A program made the translations under genes and the position numbers. The notes below the pieces were generated by a model, which saw only the letters and a list, made by a program, of their open reading frames with translations, did no database searches and had not been told where the DNA came from. This document shows, in pieces, positions 44,976 through 53,384 of a stretch of 64,000 bases of DNA. How positions within the stretch are numbered: the stretch's first letter is position 1; each line of letters begins with the position of its first letter. This DNA is from Amycolatopsis sp. FDAARGOS 1241 (GTDB lineage Bacteria > Actinomycetota > Actinomycetes > Mycobacteriales > Pseudonocardiaceae), in assembly GCF_016889705.1 (NCBI RefSeq), contig NZ_CP069526.1, forward strand, positions 6,076,001 to 6,140,000, read 5' to 3'.

Positions 44976-45922
44976 TTCGTGGGCTGGTTGAGCGTGGCTT
45001 CGGGGACGAGCTGGTTCTGCGGCAGGCCGAACCCGGTGAGGATCTTGGCGTAGCTGCCGTCCTTGATCATCGCGTTGACGGCGGCCTGGAACGCGGCGGC
45101 CAGCTTCGGCAGGTCCTTGGCGATGGTGAACCCTTCATCGCCTTCGTCGATCTCCGCGGCGATGGCGTCGTTGGCTTTGGTGGCCACGAGCTTCCCCTGC
45201 GACTGCTGCGCGGTGTAGACCACGGTCGGGGTGGGGATCATGCCGCCGTCGACGCGCCCGGACTGAACGGCCAGCACGATGTCCGCGGTCGCCGACAGCC
45301 CGATCATCTGCGGGGCCGGCTTGCCGCCCTGGGTGCAGTGCTTGGCGATGTCGTTGAAGATCGCGACGGTCGCGGCGGCGGCCTTGCCGAGCCCGATCTT
45401 CTTGCCGCACACGGCGTCGAGCGTTTCGAACTGCACGGCATTGTCGGCCGTGGCCAGGATGCCCTGCAGGTTCTTGAACGCGCCGACGACGTTGGCCTTG
45501 GCGATGATGTCGGCGTTGGCCGCGCTGGCCGAGCCGCTGACCACGATCTTGCCCGCCTGCATCGCGGGCAGCTGGTCGGGGTAGAGCACCTGCTGCCACG
45601 CGACCTTCAGGCCCATCATCCCGGCGGCGTGCTCCACGAGTTTCACCACGGCGCCGGTCGGGGTCTTCGTGCCGGTTTCGTACATGGCCATCGGGGCGGC
45701 CTGGAAGTTCGCGCCGCCGTTGATCGTGCCCGTCGCGGCGATGTCCGCGGGGACCAGCGCCTTGACGGCCGGGTCCACCGCGGCGGGGGCGATCGACGCC
45801 GCGGCCGGCTGCGGCGCGGCGGATCCGGCGGGCGAGCCGACCGGGGTGTCTGTGTTCGAGCAGCCGCTCAGTGCGGTCGCCACGGCGACACCTGCGGCCA
45901 GCGAGAGCACCAGCTTCTTCAT
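44972..45922 (-). CDS. solute-binding lipoprotein of the amino acid-type ABC transporter
   Basis: A 316-residue extracytoplasmic lipoprotein. The signal peptide with lipobox ALSGC places the lipidated cysteine at ~21, followed by an Ala/Pro/Ser-rich linker (~22-50) and a family 3 solute-binding domain (~60-310). The ligand is not predictable; the branch is divergent from classical glutamate or cystine binders. It is the first gene of the operon, 77 bp from the operator at 45999-46033, and divergent from gntR. Confidence 0.87.
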   Translation of the reverse strand: MKKLVLSLAAGVAVATALSGCSNTDTPVGSPAGSAAPQPAAASIAPAAVDPAVKALVPADIAATGTINGGANFQAAPMAMYETGTKTPTGAVVKLVEHAAGMMGLKVAWQQVLYPDQLPAMQAGKIVVSGSASAANADIIAKANVVGAFKNLQGILATADNAVQFETLDAVCGKKIGLGKAAAATVAIFNDIAKHCTQGGKPAPQMIGLSATADIVLAVQSGRVDGGMIPTPTVVYTAQQSQGKLVATKANDAIAAEIDEGDEGFTIAKDLPKLAAAFQAAVNAMIKDGSYAKILTGFGLPQNQLVPEATLNQPTK

Positions 45923-45998
45923 GGGGACTCCTCAGTCCAACGGCGCTGTTGAGCTGCCTTTCGAGCAGCGCTCACAGTGCCCCACCGGATTCGGTCGA

Positions 45999-46033
45999 GT
46001 CAAGTACTTGACTGACCAATTTTGTCTGACAAG
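45999..46033. promoter_or_regulatory. composite operator A between the ABC operon and gntR
   Basis: GTCAAGTACTTGAC (45999-46012) is a perfect 14-bp palindrome, and TTGTC-T-GACAA (46022-46032) is a second palindrome that fits the TNGT-N3-ACNA pattern of FCD-type GntR operators. The same two-part arrangement recurs at 48653-48688 in front of the reductase gene, in the same orientation. On the minus strand TTGAC of the first palindrome could be a -35 element, so binding would repress the ABC operon. Confidence 0.75.
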
Positions 46034-46204
46034 TATTTCTGCAGAGCCGGACTTGTCGTACCTCGTCCGACCGGAGCAGCAGCGTCTCCGCTACCCTGGA
46101 GGGGCTGTCGTTCCCCGGCCTCACCCTGGCCGGGACGTGGGGTTGCGGCACCGGTCCAGGGGGCGGCGAACACACGAGGAGACCAACCACAGGAGGTGCC
46201 AGCG

Positions 46205-46873
46205 GTGTCGTCGGTACTCGGATCACCGTCTTTGACCGAGTCGCTCGCCGAGGCGCTCCGCGCGCAGATCATCCGCGGCGAAGTCGCTCCGGGACTCCGG
46301 CTCACGGAGGCGTGGGTGGCGAGCCGCTTCGACGTCGCGCGCCCGACGGCCAAGGCTGGTCTCGACCGGCTCTGCGCCGAAGGACTGCTGCGCCGGGGGC
46401 CGCGCCGGAGTTCCATCGTGCCGCAGCTGTCCACTGAGGACATCCGGGACATCTACTTCAGCCGCGAACCCGTGGAGACGCTGGCGGTGCGCACGCTCGC
46501 CGAGTCGAAGTCGGTGCCCGGCGACGCGCAGCAAGCGCTGAACATGATGCGCGTCGCCGCCGAGCAGGCGCTGCACTCCGACCACACCGAGGCCGATGTG
46601 GCCTTCCACCGCGCGCTCGTCGCCGCGGCCGGCAGCCCGCGCCTGCAGCGGATGCACAGCACCGTGATGGGCGAAGCTCAGCTGTGCATCGCACAGGTGC
46701 GCCGCACCGCCTCCACGGACCTGGTGGAGCTGACCGCCCGGCACGCCGCGATCATCGACGCGATCCGCGAGGGCGACAGCTCCGTGGCCGAAGAGGCGAT
46801 GCGCGCGGACCTGCACGGCTGCCGCGACATGCTGCTCGCGGACGCCGCGAAGCGGGCCGGCGTGGCGGTCTGA
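46205..46873 (+). CDS. GntR-family (FCD domain) transcriptional regulator
   Basis: A 222-residue regulator. Residues ~8-72 are the GntR winged helix (LTESLAEALRAQIIRGEVAP, LRLTEAWVASRFDVARPTAK), and residues ~85-215 the all-helical FCD ligand-binding domain (DVAFHRALVAAAGSPRL, ELTARHAAIIDAIREGD), whose Asp/His residues usually bind a metal that contacts a carboxylate ligand. GTG 46205 is preceded by AGGAGG at 8 bp. It diverges from the ABC transporter operon and converges with the isomerase/reductase pair, and its predicted site type is found in front of both. Confidence 0.92.
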   Translation: MSSVLGSPSLTESLAEALRAQIIRGEVAPGLRLTEAWVASRFDVARPTAKAGLDRLCAEGLLRRGPRRSSIVPQLSTEDIRDIYFSREPVETLAVRTLAESKSVPGDAQQALNMMRVAAEQALHSDHTEADVAFHRALVAAAGSPRLQRMHSTVMGEAQLCIAQVRRTASTDLVELTARHAAIIDAIREGDSSVAEEAMRADLHGCRDMLLADAAKRAGVAV

Positions 46874-46879
46874 ACCTCG

Positions 46880-47704
46880 TCACCAGCCCAGCCGCGGCAC
46901 GCCGGAGAGCCACGCGAGCGACTCCTCCGTCGGGACCGTCGGCTTGTACTCGCACGCCACCCTGCCCCGGTAACCCGACTGCCACAGGCGTTCCACGACC
47001 CCGGCCACGTCGACCTGGCCCGTGCCGGGTTCGCCACGGCCAGGGGCGTCGGCGATCTGCACGTGGGCCACGAAGTCCGCGTACTCGTCGACGACCTTCG
47101 TGAGGTCCTCACCGCTCGTGGTGAGGTGGAAGGTGTCGAAGAGCAGGCCGATGTTTCGCGCGCCGGTATCGGCGCGGACCTGTTCGACGACCCGCACGCC
47201 GTCGCGCGCGGTTTCCAGCGGGTAGGCGCCGTTGAGGCCGCGCCCCAGTGGTTCGACGAGCACGGTGCCCGTGAGCTTTCCGACGGCCGCGGCGAGCTGT
47301 TCACGTGCGACGGCGTCCTCCCGCGCCGGATCGCCGCCGGGCGAGCGCTGGCCGTAGAGCGCGTTGAACGCCGGGCAGCCGGTGCGTTCGGCGATGGCGG
47401 CGACGAGATCGAGGTTGGCCTCGAACTCCTTGCGCCGCGCGGGGTTCGACACGATCCCGCGTTCGCCGCCGGGCATGTCGCCGGCGAACAGGTTCAACCC
47501 GGCCAGGGCGACGCCCGCTTCGTCGAGCGCGCGCACGAAGGCGTCGACCTCCGCGGCGGCGGGCACGGCTTCGGGCCAGGGCCACCACGTTTCGACGGCG
47601 GTGAAGCCGGCTTCCGCGGCGCGCGCGATCCGTTCCAGGTACGGCACTTCCGCGAAGAGCAGGGAAACGTTGGCGACCAGCTTCAGCTTTCCCTCGTCCG
47701 TCAC
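46880..47704 (-). CDS. hydroxypyruvate isomerase-like TIM-barrel enzyme
   Basis: A 274-residue enzyme of the AP endonuclease 2/sugar isomerase fold, closest to the Hyi group. LLFAEVPYLERIARAAEAGF opens the barrel; NLFAGDMPGGERGI, FNALYGQR, VLVEPLGRGLNG, LLFDTFHL, HVQIADAPGRGEPG and CEYKPT carry the metal-binding and catalytic Glu/Asp/His residues. Hyi converts hydroxypyruvate and tartronate semialdehyde. GTG 47704 overlaps the stop of the reductase gene (GTGA), and that reductase family acts on tartronate semialdehyde, supporting the call. Confidence 0.85.
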   Translation of the reverse strand: MTDEGKLKLVANVSLLFAEVPYLERIARAAEAGFTAVETWWPWPEAVPAAAEVDAFVRALDEAGVALAGLNLFAGDMPGGERGIVSNPARRKEFEANLDLVAAIAERTGCPAFNALYGQRSPGGDPAREDAVAREQLAAAVGKLTGTVLVEPLGRGLNGAYPLETARDGVRVVEQVRADTGARNIGLLFDTFHLTTSGEDLTKVVDEYADFVAHVQIADAPGRGEPGTGQVDVAGVVERLWQSGYRGRVACEYKPTVPTEESLAWLSGVPRLGW

Positions 47705-48582
47705 CGGGCGCTCCACTTCTCGACGCCGGACAACGCGGCCACCTGGGCGAGCAGTGCCGAGTGGTCCAGCCCACCCGAACCGGTCGCGCGCAGCGACGCC
47801 ATGAGCTCGGCGACGAGCGCGCCGGCCGGGGAGAAAACGCCGTTCTGCCGGGCCGCCGACCGGTAGATCTCGAGGTCCTTGTGGTGCAGGTCCACGCGGA
47901 AGCCGGGCTGGAAGTTGCCCGCCAGCATCGCTTCGCCCTTGCGCGCGAGCACAGTGCTGCCCGCGAGCCCGCCGCCGAGCACGTCGACGGCGGGCTTGAG
48001 GTCCACCCCGTGCGTGTCGAGGAAGACCAGCGCTTCGGAAACGAGCTGGAGCGTGCCCGCGACGAGCAACTGGTTGGCGGCCTTGACCGTCTGGCCACTG
48101 CCGGGCCCGCCGACGAGCACGATCGTGGTGCCCATGGCCGCCAGGGCCGGCCGCACGCGCTCGAGGGTCTTGGCGGCGCCGCCGACCATGATCGACAGTT
48201 TGCCTTCCTTCGCCCCCGCTTCCCCGCCGCTGACCGGCGCGTCGAGCATCGGCATCGACACCTCGGCGGCGCGCTCGTGCAGCTCCCGCGCGGCGTCGGG
48301 CCGGATGGTGCTCATGTCGACGAGCACCGTGCCCGCCTTCGCGTGCTCGAAGATCTCGGCACAGACGGCCTGCACGTCGGGCGTGTCCGGCAGCACCGTG
48401 ACGACCACGTCCGCGTCGGCGACGGCTTCGGCCAGCGACGCGGCGAGCGCACCACCCCCGTCTGCGAGCGGCCGGCCTCTCTCGGCGGTGCGCGTGTACC
48501 CCACGACGTCGAAACCGGCATTCACGAGGTTCAGCGACATGGGGAGCCCCATGACCCCCAAGCCGACGACCGCGATCCGCAC
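47701..48582 (-). CDS. 3-hydroxyisobutyrate dehydrogenase-family reductase (GlxR-like)
   Basis: A 293-residue beta-hydroxyacid dehydrogenase. The Rossmann start VRIAVVGLGVMGLPMSLNL (GxGxxG), the substrate loop MLDAPVSGGEAGAKEGKLS, and the catalytic lysine block GQTVKAANQLLVAG are all present, plus the KDLEIYR helix. The family includes 3-hydroxyisobutyrate dehydrogenase and tartronate semialdehyde reductase; coupling to a Hyi-like gene favours the latter. GTG 48582 is preceded by GGAGG at 8 bp; ATG 48597 and 48657 are less likely. Operator B lies 71 bp upstream. Confidence 0.88.
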   Translation of the reverse strand: MRIAVVGLGVMGLPMSLNLVNAGFDVVGYTRTAERGRPLADGGGALAASLAEAVADADVVVTVLPDTPDVQAVCAEIFEHAKAGTVLVDMSTIRPDAARELHERAAEVSMPMLDAPVSGGEAGAKEGKLSIMVGGAAKTLERVRPALAAMGTTIVLVGGPGSGQTVKAANQLLVAGTLQLVSEALVFLDTHGVDLKPAVDVLGGGLAGSTVLARKGEAMLAGNFQPGFRVDLHHKDLEIYRSAARQNGVFSPAGALVAELMASLRATGSGGLDHSALLAQVAALSGVEKWSAR

Positions 48583-48652
48583 TCTGTCTCCCTCCATTGG
48601 GCGCCCGAGGGCGTGGTTGGACGAGGACAGCTTCCCGAGCCACGGGTAGCCG

Positions 48653-48688
48653 GTCAAGTACTTTTGTCAGGTGAATTTTGTCAGGCAA
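48653..48688. promoter_or_regulatory. composite operator B upstream of the GlxR-like/Hyi-like operon
   Basis: GTCAAGTACTT at 48653-48663 followed by ATTTTGTC-G-CAAG ending at 48688 repeats the sequence and order of operator A (45999-46033). The spacing between the two parts differs by two bases, and the distance to the start codon is similar (71 versus 77 bp). It is almost certainly bound by the same regulator. The rest of the 478-bp gap 48583-49060 shows only a terminator at 49016. Confidence 0.75.
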
Positions 48689-49015
48689 GATTACCTGTGA
48701 TGAGGGACACGGCTGACCCACGGAGGGGCTGAGCGGAGAGTTTCGTCAGGTTGCTCGGACCGGAACGAGCGTGTAGCCGCGAACGGGACGACGCTCACGT
48801 GGCCGACGGACAGCCGGCCTGGCTGCGGCATCGCCGCGACTCGGATCGGCGCCCCGGCTGACACGGCAGGCCACCGGTGGAAAGGCGGGCACCGCCGCGG
48901 CGCCAACCGGTAACGGCGTCGCGGGGACGGGCGGCGCGAGAACCGCAGCCACCGTGGCAAACGGACAAGAACCCCGGCGAGACCACCCATCCCGCAGCCG
49001 CGACGGCAGCCAAGC

Positions 49016-49040
49016 GGTGACTTCGCCACCCGAAGTCACC
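49016..49040. terminator. hairpin terminator downstream of the flippase-like gene
   Basis: GGTGACTTCG and CGAAGTCACC form a perfect 10-bp stem with loop CCACC, 20 bp beyond the stop of the flippase-like gene on the minus strand. No U-tract follows. Confidence 0.65.
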
Positions 49041-49060
49041 GGCGTTCTGGCGGCCGGACG

Positions 49061-50110
49061 CTAGGCCGCCGCTGCGGCGACGACCACGACCGAAGCCGGC
49101 GCCGGGGCTGGCAGCGCGCGAGCCGGCCCCACGTCGACGACAGGCAGGGAGGGCGCAGCGGCGGCCGTGACCGGACGGCAGCGGAAGGACCGCAGCCACT
49201 GGGTGAGCAGCACCGCACCGCCGGGCAGCGTGGAGACCAGGCCGAGCAAGCCGTACACCACGGCGACCGTCACGCCCTGCTGCGCGCCGAGCCCGGCGGC
49301 GGCGAAGGCCAACGCGGCGACGCCCTCGCGCGGGCCGAAGCCGCCGATGTTGATCGGCAGGCCCATGGCCAGCAGGGCGAGCACGAGCAGCGGCAGGAGC
49401 GTCGCCGGGGAGGCCGTCGCGCCGGCCGCTCGGGCGGCCACCACGAAGAGCGTGAGGTGACCCGCGAGGGCCACCAGCGACAGCGCCGAAACCTGCGGCC
49501 ACGTGCGCCGGCCGAGCAGCCCCGCCCGCACGTCGGCCATGGACACCGCGAAGGCGCGCCGCCACTTCGACGGACTCACCAGCCAGCGGTCCCCCGTCAC
49601 CGAGGCCGTGGTCAGGACCGCGACGGCCACCACCAGCACGGCGGCGCCGGCCACCGTCAGCACGTCGTGCGCGAAGCCCGGGACGACCGTGGGCCGGAAG
49701 ATCAGCACGGCCAGCCCCGCGGCCACCACGACGACCTGCCCGGCCGTGCGTTCCAGCACGACCGCTCGCACGCCACGGGCGACGTCACCGGACTGGCGGC
49801 CGTGCTCGACCGCGCGGTGGACGTCGCCGAGGATGCCGGCGGGCAGGACGCCGTTGAGGAACTGGGCGCGGTAGTAGTCGGCCACTGCGCGACGCAGCCG
49901 CAGGCGCAGGCCGAGCCGCGAGGCGACCACGCGCCAGCGCCAGGCGCTCACGACGGTGGTCAGCACGCCGATCGCCAGCGCGGCGAGCACCGGCGCGAGG
50001 CCGAGCACCCGCAGGCCGTCGAGGAAGGCACCGCTGCCGAGGCGCCACACGAGCACCCCGATGATCGCGAATCCACCGAGGATCCGGAACCACACCCAGA
50101 ACGTACGCAT
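49061..50110 (-). CDS. lysylphosphatidylglycerol synthase TM region/YbhN-like flippase protein
   Basis: A 349-residue polytopic membrane protein with about eight helices, matching the UPF0104/LPG_synthase_TM family. Diagnostic blocks are YYRAQFLNGVLPAGILGDVHRA and the late INIGGFGPREGVAALAFAAA segment (first 20 residues suffice). Members move lipids or glycolipid precursors across the membrane. The ATG overlaps the stop of the glycosyltransferase gene (TGATG), so the pair may build and flip one lipid-linked sugar. The last ~35 residues are Ala/Pro/Val-rich and probably disordered. There is no C-terminal aminoacyl transferase domain, so it is not a full MprF. Confidence 0.85.
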   Translation of the reverse strand: MRTFWVWFRILGGFAIIGVLVWRLGSGAFLDGLRVLGLAPVLAALAIGVLTTVVSAWRWRVVASRLGLRLRLRRAVADYYRAQFLNGVLPAGILGDVHRAVEHGRQSGDVARGVRAVVLERTAGQVVVVAAGLAVLIFRPTVVPGFAHDVLTVAGAAVLVVAVAVLTTASVTGDRWLVSPSKWRRAFAVSMADVRAGLLGRRTWPQVSALSLVALAGHLTLFVVAARAAGATASPATLLPLLVLALLAMGLPINIGGFGPREGVAALAFAAAGLGAQQGVTVAVVYGLLGLVSTLPGGAVLLTQWLRSFRCRPVTAAAAPSLPVVDVGPARALPAPAPASVVVVAAAAA

Positions 50111-51219
50111 CAAGCCACCTTGATCGGGACGGAACGCCAGCGGGCGACGACTTCCGTGAGCCGGCGCGCGGCGCCGTCCCACTCTTCGAGGGCATTGCCG
50201 CGGCCGAGCGCGGCGGTGCGCAGGTCCCGGCGCAGCTCGGCATCGGTCGCCCAGCGCCGCAGTGCGGAGGCGAGCGCGCCGGCGTCGCCGGACGGGACGA
50301 GCAGGCCGGGCACGGTGCCGTCGGCCGAGCGGCCCAGCGCATCAGGCACACCGCCGACGTCACTGGCCACCACGGGGATGCCCCGGGCCAGCGCTTCGGT
50401 CACGACCATGCCGTAGGTCTCGGCGTGGGAAGGCAGCAGCACCAGGTCCGCGCCGTCATACGCCGCGTCGAGCTCGCCGCCGGCCTTCGGACCGCTGAAG
50501 GTCACGCGGTCACCGAGCCCGAGCCGCCGGACGGACCAGCGCAGTTCGTCGACGTACTCCGGTGCGCGCGTCAGCGACCCGACGAAGTCCACGGTCAGCG
50601 GCAGGTCGCGCAGCTGTGCCAGCGCTTCGACGAGCACGTCCTGGCCCTTGCGCGGCGTCACCGCGGCCACGCACAACAGCCGCGACACCCCGTCGGTCCC
50701 CGACGCCAGTGGAGCCAGGTCCACGCCCGGCTCCACCACCTCGACCGTCGACGGCGCAAGCCGGTGACGCCGGACCAGGACGCGCGCCGCCGTCGGGCTC
50801 GTGGCCACGACCTGGCGCACCGCCCGCAGCGTCGCGCGCTCGCACGCGTCCAGCTCCGCGGCGTGCACCGGATCGAGCCCCGTCTCGTCGGCCAGCGGCA
50901 GGTGCACGAGCACGCCGAGCCGCAGCCGCCGCGCGTGCGGCACCACCACGTCCGGCACACCGCACGCGACCAGGCCGTCGACCAGCACGGTCGTGTGGTC
51001 CGGCAGCGCCGCGAGCGCGCGCGCCAGCCGCGCGCGGCCCGTCGGGCCCGGTTCGGGCCACGACCCGTGCACGGCCACCTGCAGCACGGGCACCCCGACG
51101 CCCGGCAGGCTCTCGCACATCCGGCGGTCGTAGGTGTTGCCACCGCTGGGCTCGGTGACGTCGTCGACGTTGCCGGGCAGCACGAACGCCACCACGTCCC
51201 CCGTCTGCTGACTCCGCAC
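50110..51219 (-). CDS. GT4-family glycosyltransferase
   Basis: A 369-residue GT-B enzyme. The C-terminal nucleotide-sugar half has LLCVAAVTPRKGQDVLVEAL and ADLVLLPSHAETYGMVVTEALARGIPVVASD, including the E-x7-E motif of the GT4 family; only the first 20 residues of that block are needed for recognition. The N-terminal half (EPSGGNTYDRRMC, GLVACGVPD) binds acceptor. GAGGAGG precedes the GTG start. It overlaps the flippase-like gene, suggesting a shared glycolipid or glycopeptide product. Donor and acceptor are unknown. Confidence 0.88.
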   Translation of the reverse strand: MRSQQTGDVVAFVLPGNVDDVTEPSGGNTYDRRMCESLPGVGVPVLQVAVHGSWPEPGPTGRARLARALAALPDHTTVLVDGLVACGVPDVVVPHARRLRLGVLVHLPLADETGLDPVHAAELDACERATLRAVRQVVATSPTAARVLVRRHRLAPSTVEVVEPGVDLAPLASGTDGVSRLLCVAAVTPRKGQDVLVEALAQLRDLPLTVDFVGSLTRAPEYVDELRWSVRRLGLGDRVTFSGPKAGGELDAAYDGADLVLLPSHAETYGMVVTEALARGIPVVASDVGGVPDALGRSADGTVPGLLVPSGDAGALASALRRWATDAELRRDLRTAALGRGNALEEWDGAARRLTEVVARWRSVPIKVA

Positions 51220-51290
51220 GGTGCCTCCTCAAGCCACTCTCACCCAGCAACACGGACGAGAGCGGCCGTCGGTTCAATCGGCTCCGAGAA

Positions 51291-52793
51291 CTACAGCCAG
51301 CGCGGCCGACTTCCCTTCGCCAGCTTGCCCCACCGGGCCGCGAACTCCTCGCGCTTCGTCGACAGGATCGCCTCAGCCGAGCCGTAGACCACGCCGAAGG
51401 AGAACCCGACTCCTTCGTCACGCCCGTCGACGCCGAGCCGGAGGACCACCGGACGCGCGACCACCCAGTCCTGGTGCTCGCCCAGCGCCTGCTGAACGCG
51501 CTTCACTCCCTTGCGCCACTTGCGCAGCCTCGTCCCGTACACCGGCCGGACCACGTCCGCCGCGTACCGGGCACGCTTGGCCTTCTTCCGCACGTCGTGC
51601 AACGCGCGTTCCAGCTCCGCTCCCGACTTCCCCTCAGCCGCCCGATGTGCCTTCCGCAGCTTCTTCTCCGCCTTCCGCACCGGCTTGCGCAACACCTTCC
51701 GCGCGGCTCCCGGCACGCTCGACACCTCGGCCACGACGGCGTCCAGCTCGCGCAGCAAGGCCAGATACCGCTCTCCCTCCAGCGCCGCCATCGCCCGCTC
51801 ACGCAGTTCGACGGCGTCGCGGGAGAACCGCCGCGTGAGGTATTGCTCGACCGGCCCGGCGACCAGGGCGTCGGGCGCGTCGAGGAACCAGTCCCGCAGC
51901 AGCGCCTCGGTGACCTCGTTGTCGCGCGCCGGCCCCAGCTCCCCGCCGAGCCACTTCAGCTCCTCCGCGACCGACGCCACGCGCTCGTCGTCCACAATGG
52001 ACGAAAAGGTTCGCAGGGCACTCCGCAGCTTCCGGGACGCCACGCGCATCCGGTGCACGGAGTCGTCGACGTCGCGGCGCACCCCCACGTCGGCCCGCCG
52101 CAGCGCCGCGAGCTGGCCACGCAGGTAGGCGCCCACGACCTCACCCGCGTCCGGCCGCTTCCCCGGCGACGGCGAGGCCGGCATGCGGTCCCCGAGGAGC
52201 CGGCGCAGCTTCGACGGCCAGGCCGACGCCCGCGCGCCCGCGTCCGCGAGCGTTGATTCCAGTTCGTCGAGCAGCTCGGCCGGCGCGCCGGTCGCGAGCT
52301 CGACCTCGAGCTCGCGCCACCTGTCCAGCCGGGCCGTCTCGCCGCCGACCTCACCCGTCACGTGGTCGTCGGTCACCGTGGCCACGACCTTGCCCGCCGC
52401 GTCACTCAGCTCGTGTGAGAACCGATCCGTTTTCAGGTGCGCCATCGGCAGCAGCTTGCCTTCCAGCGTGTACGCCCGCAGCAGCTGCCGGAGCTCGCGG
52501 GGCACCTGCCCGTCCTGGGGGCCGAGCGGCTCGCGCAGCTCTTCACGCGTGTCCTGCGCCACCGGCAGCTTGAGGTGCCAGCCTGCATCCCTGCCGCCGA
52601 GGCGCCGCCGCAGGGTGATCCCCGCGGCGGCCAGCGCGAACCCCTCGGTGTCGTAGTACGTCGCGTCGAGTTGCTGCTCGACCGGCGCGTCCTGTCCTCG
52701 CACTGTCCCGTCGCCGCTGAACCGCGGCACCGCGGTGCCCGGCGCGATCTCGTACTTCCGCTCGCGTTCGAGCTCGGTCACCGGTTTCCCCAT
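51291..52793 (-). CDS. CYTH and CHAD domain protein
   Basis: A 500-residue cytoplasmic protein. Residues ~5-200 are the CYTH triphosphate tunnel domain with the ExExK signature (ERERK at ~9-13), TYYDTEGFALAAAGITLRRR and HLKTDRFS. Residues ~215-495 are the CHAD helical domain with repeated conserved histidines (DDSVHRMRVASRKLRSALR, LHDVRKKAKRARYAAD), which binds polyphosphate. Together they suggest inorganic triphosphate hydrolysis or targeting to polyphosphate granules. ATG 52793 follows GAGGAGT; a GTG at 52802 is in frame. Confidence 0.92.
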   Translation of the reverse strand: MGKPVTELERERKYEIAPGTAVPRFSGDGTVRGQDAPVEQQLDATYYDTEGFALAAAGITLRRRLGGRDAGWHLKLPVAQDTREELREPLGPQDGQVPRELRQLLRAYTLEGKLLPMAHLKTDRFSHELSDAAGKVVATVTDDHVTGEVGGETARLDRWRELEVELATGAPAELLDELESTLADAGARASAWPSKLRRLLGDRMPASPSPGKRPDAGEVVGAYLRGQLAALRRADVGVRRDVDDSVHRMRVASRKLRSALRTFSSIVDDERVASVAEELKWLGGELGPARDNEVTEALLRDWFLDAPDALVAGPVEQYLTRRFSRDAVELRERAMAALEGERYLALLRELDAVVAEVSSVPGAARKVLRKPVRKAEKKLRKAHRAAEGKSGAELERALHDVRKKAKRARYAADVVRPVYGTRLRKWRKGVKRVQQALGEHQDWVVARPVVLRLGVDGRDEGVGFSFGVVYGSAEAILSTKREEFAARWGKLAKGSRPRWL

Positions 52794-52854
52794 GCCACCC
52801 ACTCCTCAGTCACTCCTCAGCCACCCTGACGAAAGTCTGAGGCAGGAAAGGCGG

Positions 52855-53313
52855 TCACGGCGCGCGGTGTTCCAGCGGCGGGCTCACGTCCGGGTAGCTC
52901 GCTTCCTGCGCCGGCACCGCCGTGGTGGTCACGTTCACAGCTCGTCGCTCGGCTTCCCGGCGCGAGAGCCTGCGGTTCACCACGGCCTCGCCCACCTGCT
53001 CGCCGCGGATGCGGCCCAGCACGGCGAGCGTGACCGCGTGCACGATCGCCAGCACCAGCAGGAGCACGCCGATCCGGCCGACGACACCCGGCAGATCGCT
53101 GGCCCCCAAGGGAATCGTGGAAAGCAATGCCAGCAGGCCCAGCGTCACCAGGTGGAACAGCACCGTGACGAGCCTGGTCATGGACGCGCTCGCAGCCGCG
53201 TCGCCGTACGAACTTTCGAGATACCCGCGTCCGCTGCGGTAGATGATCTGCCCGTCGATGAGAACGAGCACCACTCCGATGGCGAGGAACGACACGTACG
53301 CTTCCGTGCTCAT
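52855..53313 (-). CDS. small integral membrane protein of unknown function
   Basis: A 152-residue protein with three to four hydrophobic helices (~5-22, ~45-67, ~78-100), then a charged cytoplasmic tail (GRIRGEQVGEAVVNRRLSRR). No family was recognised. GGAGG precedes the ATG. It lies 61 bp upstream of the CYTH-CHAD gene on the same strand and may share its transcript. Confidence 0.7.
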   Translation of the reverse strand: MSTEAYVSFLAIGVVLVLIDGQIIYRSGRGYLESSYGDAAASASMTRLVTVLFHLVTLGLLALLSTIPLGASDLPGVVGRIGVLLLVLAIVHAVTLAVLGRIRGEQVGEAVVNRRLSRREAERRAVNVTTTAVPAQEASYPDVSPPLEHRAP

Positions 53314-53384
53314 CCCGGCACCCTCCTTCCGGCCTCTTCCCGAGGATTACCCGCCTGGTCGAGGGCGGAAACGGCGCTTGAGGT

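Noticed and set aside
46880..48721. A 613-codon fusion of the GlxR-like and Hyi-like proteins.
   Set aside because: The first half of that frame is a shadow of the reductase, which is read in another frame; the Hyi-like protein starts at the GTGA overlap at 47704.
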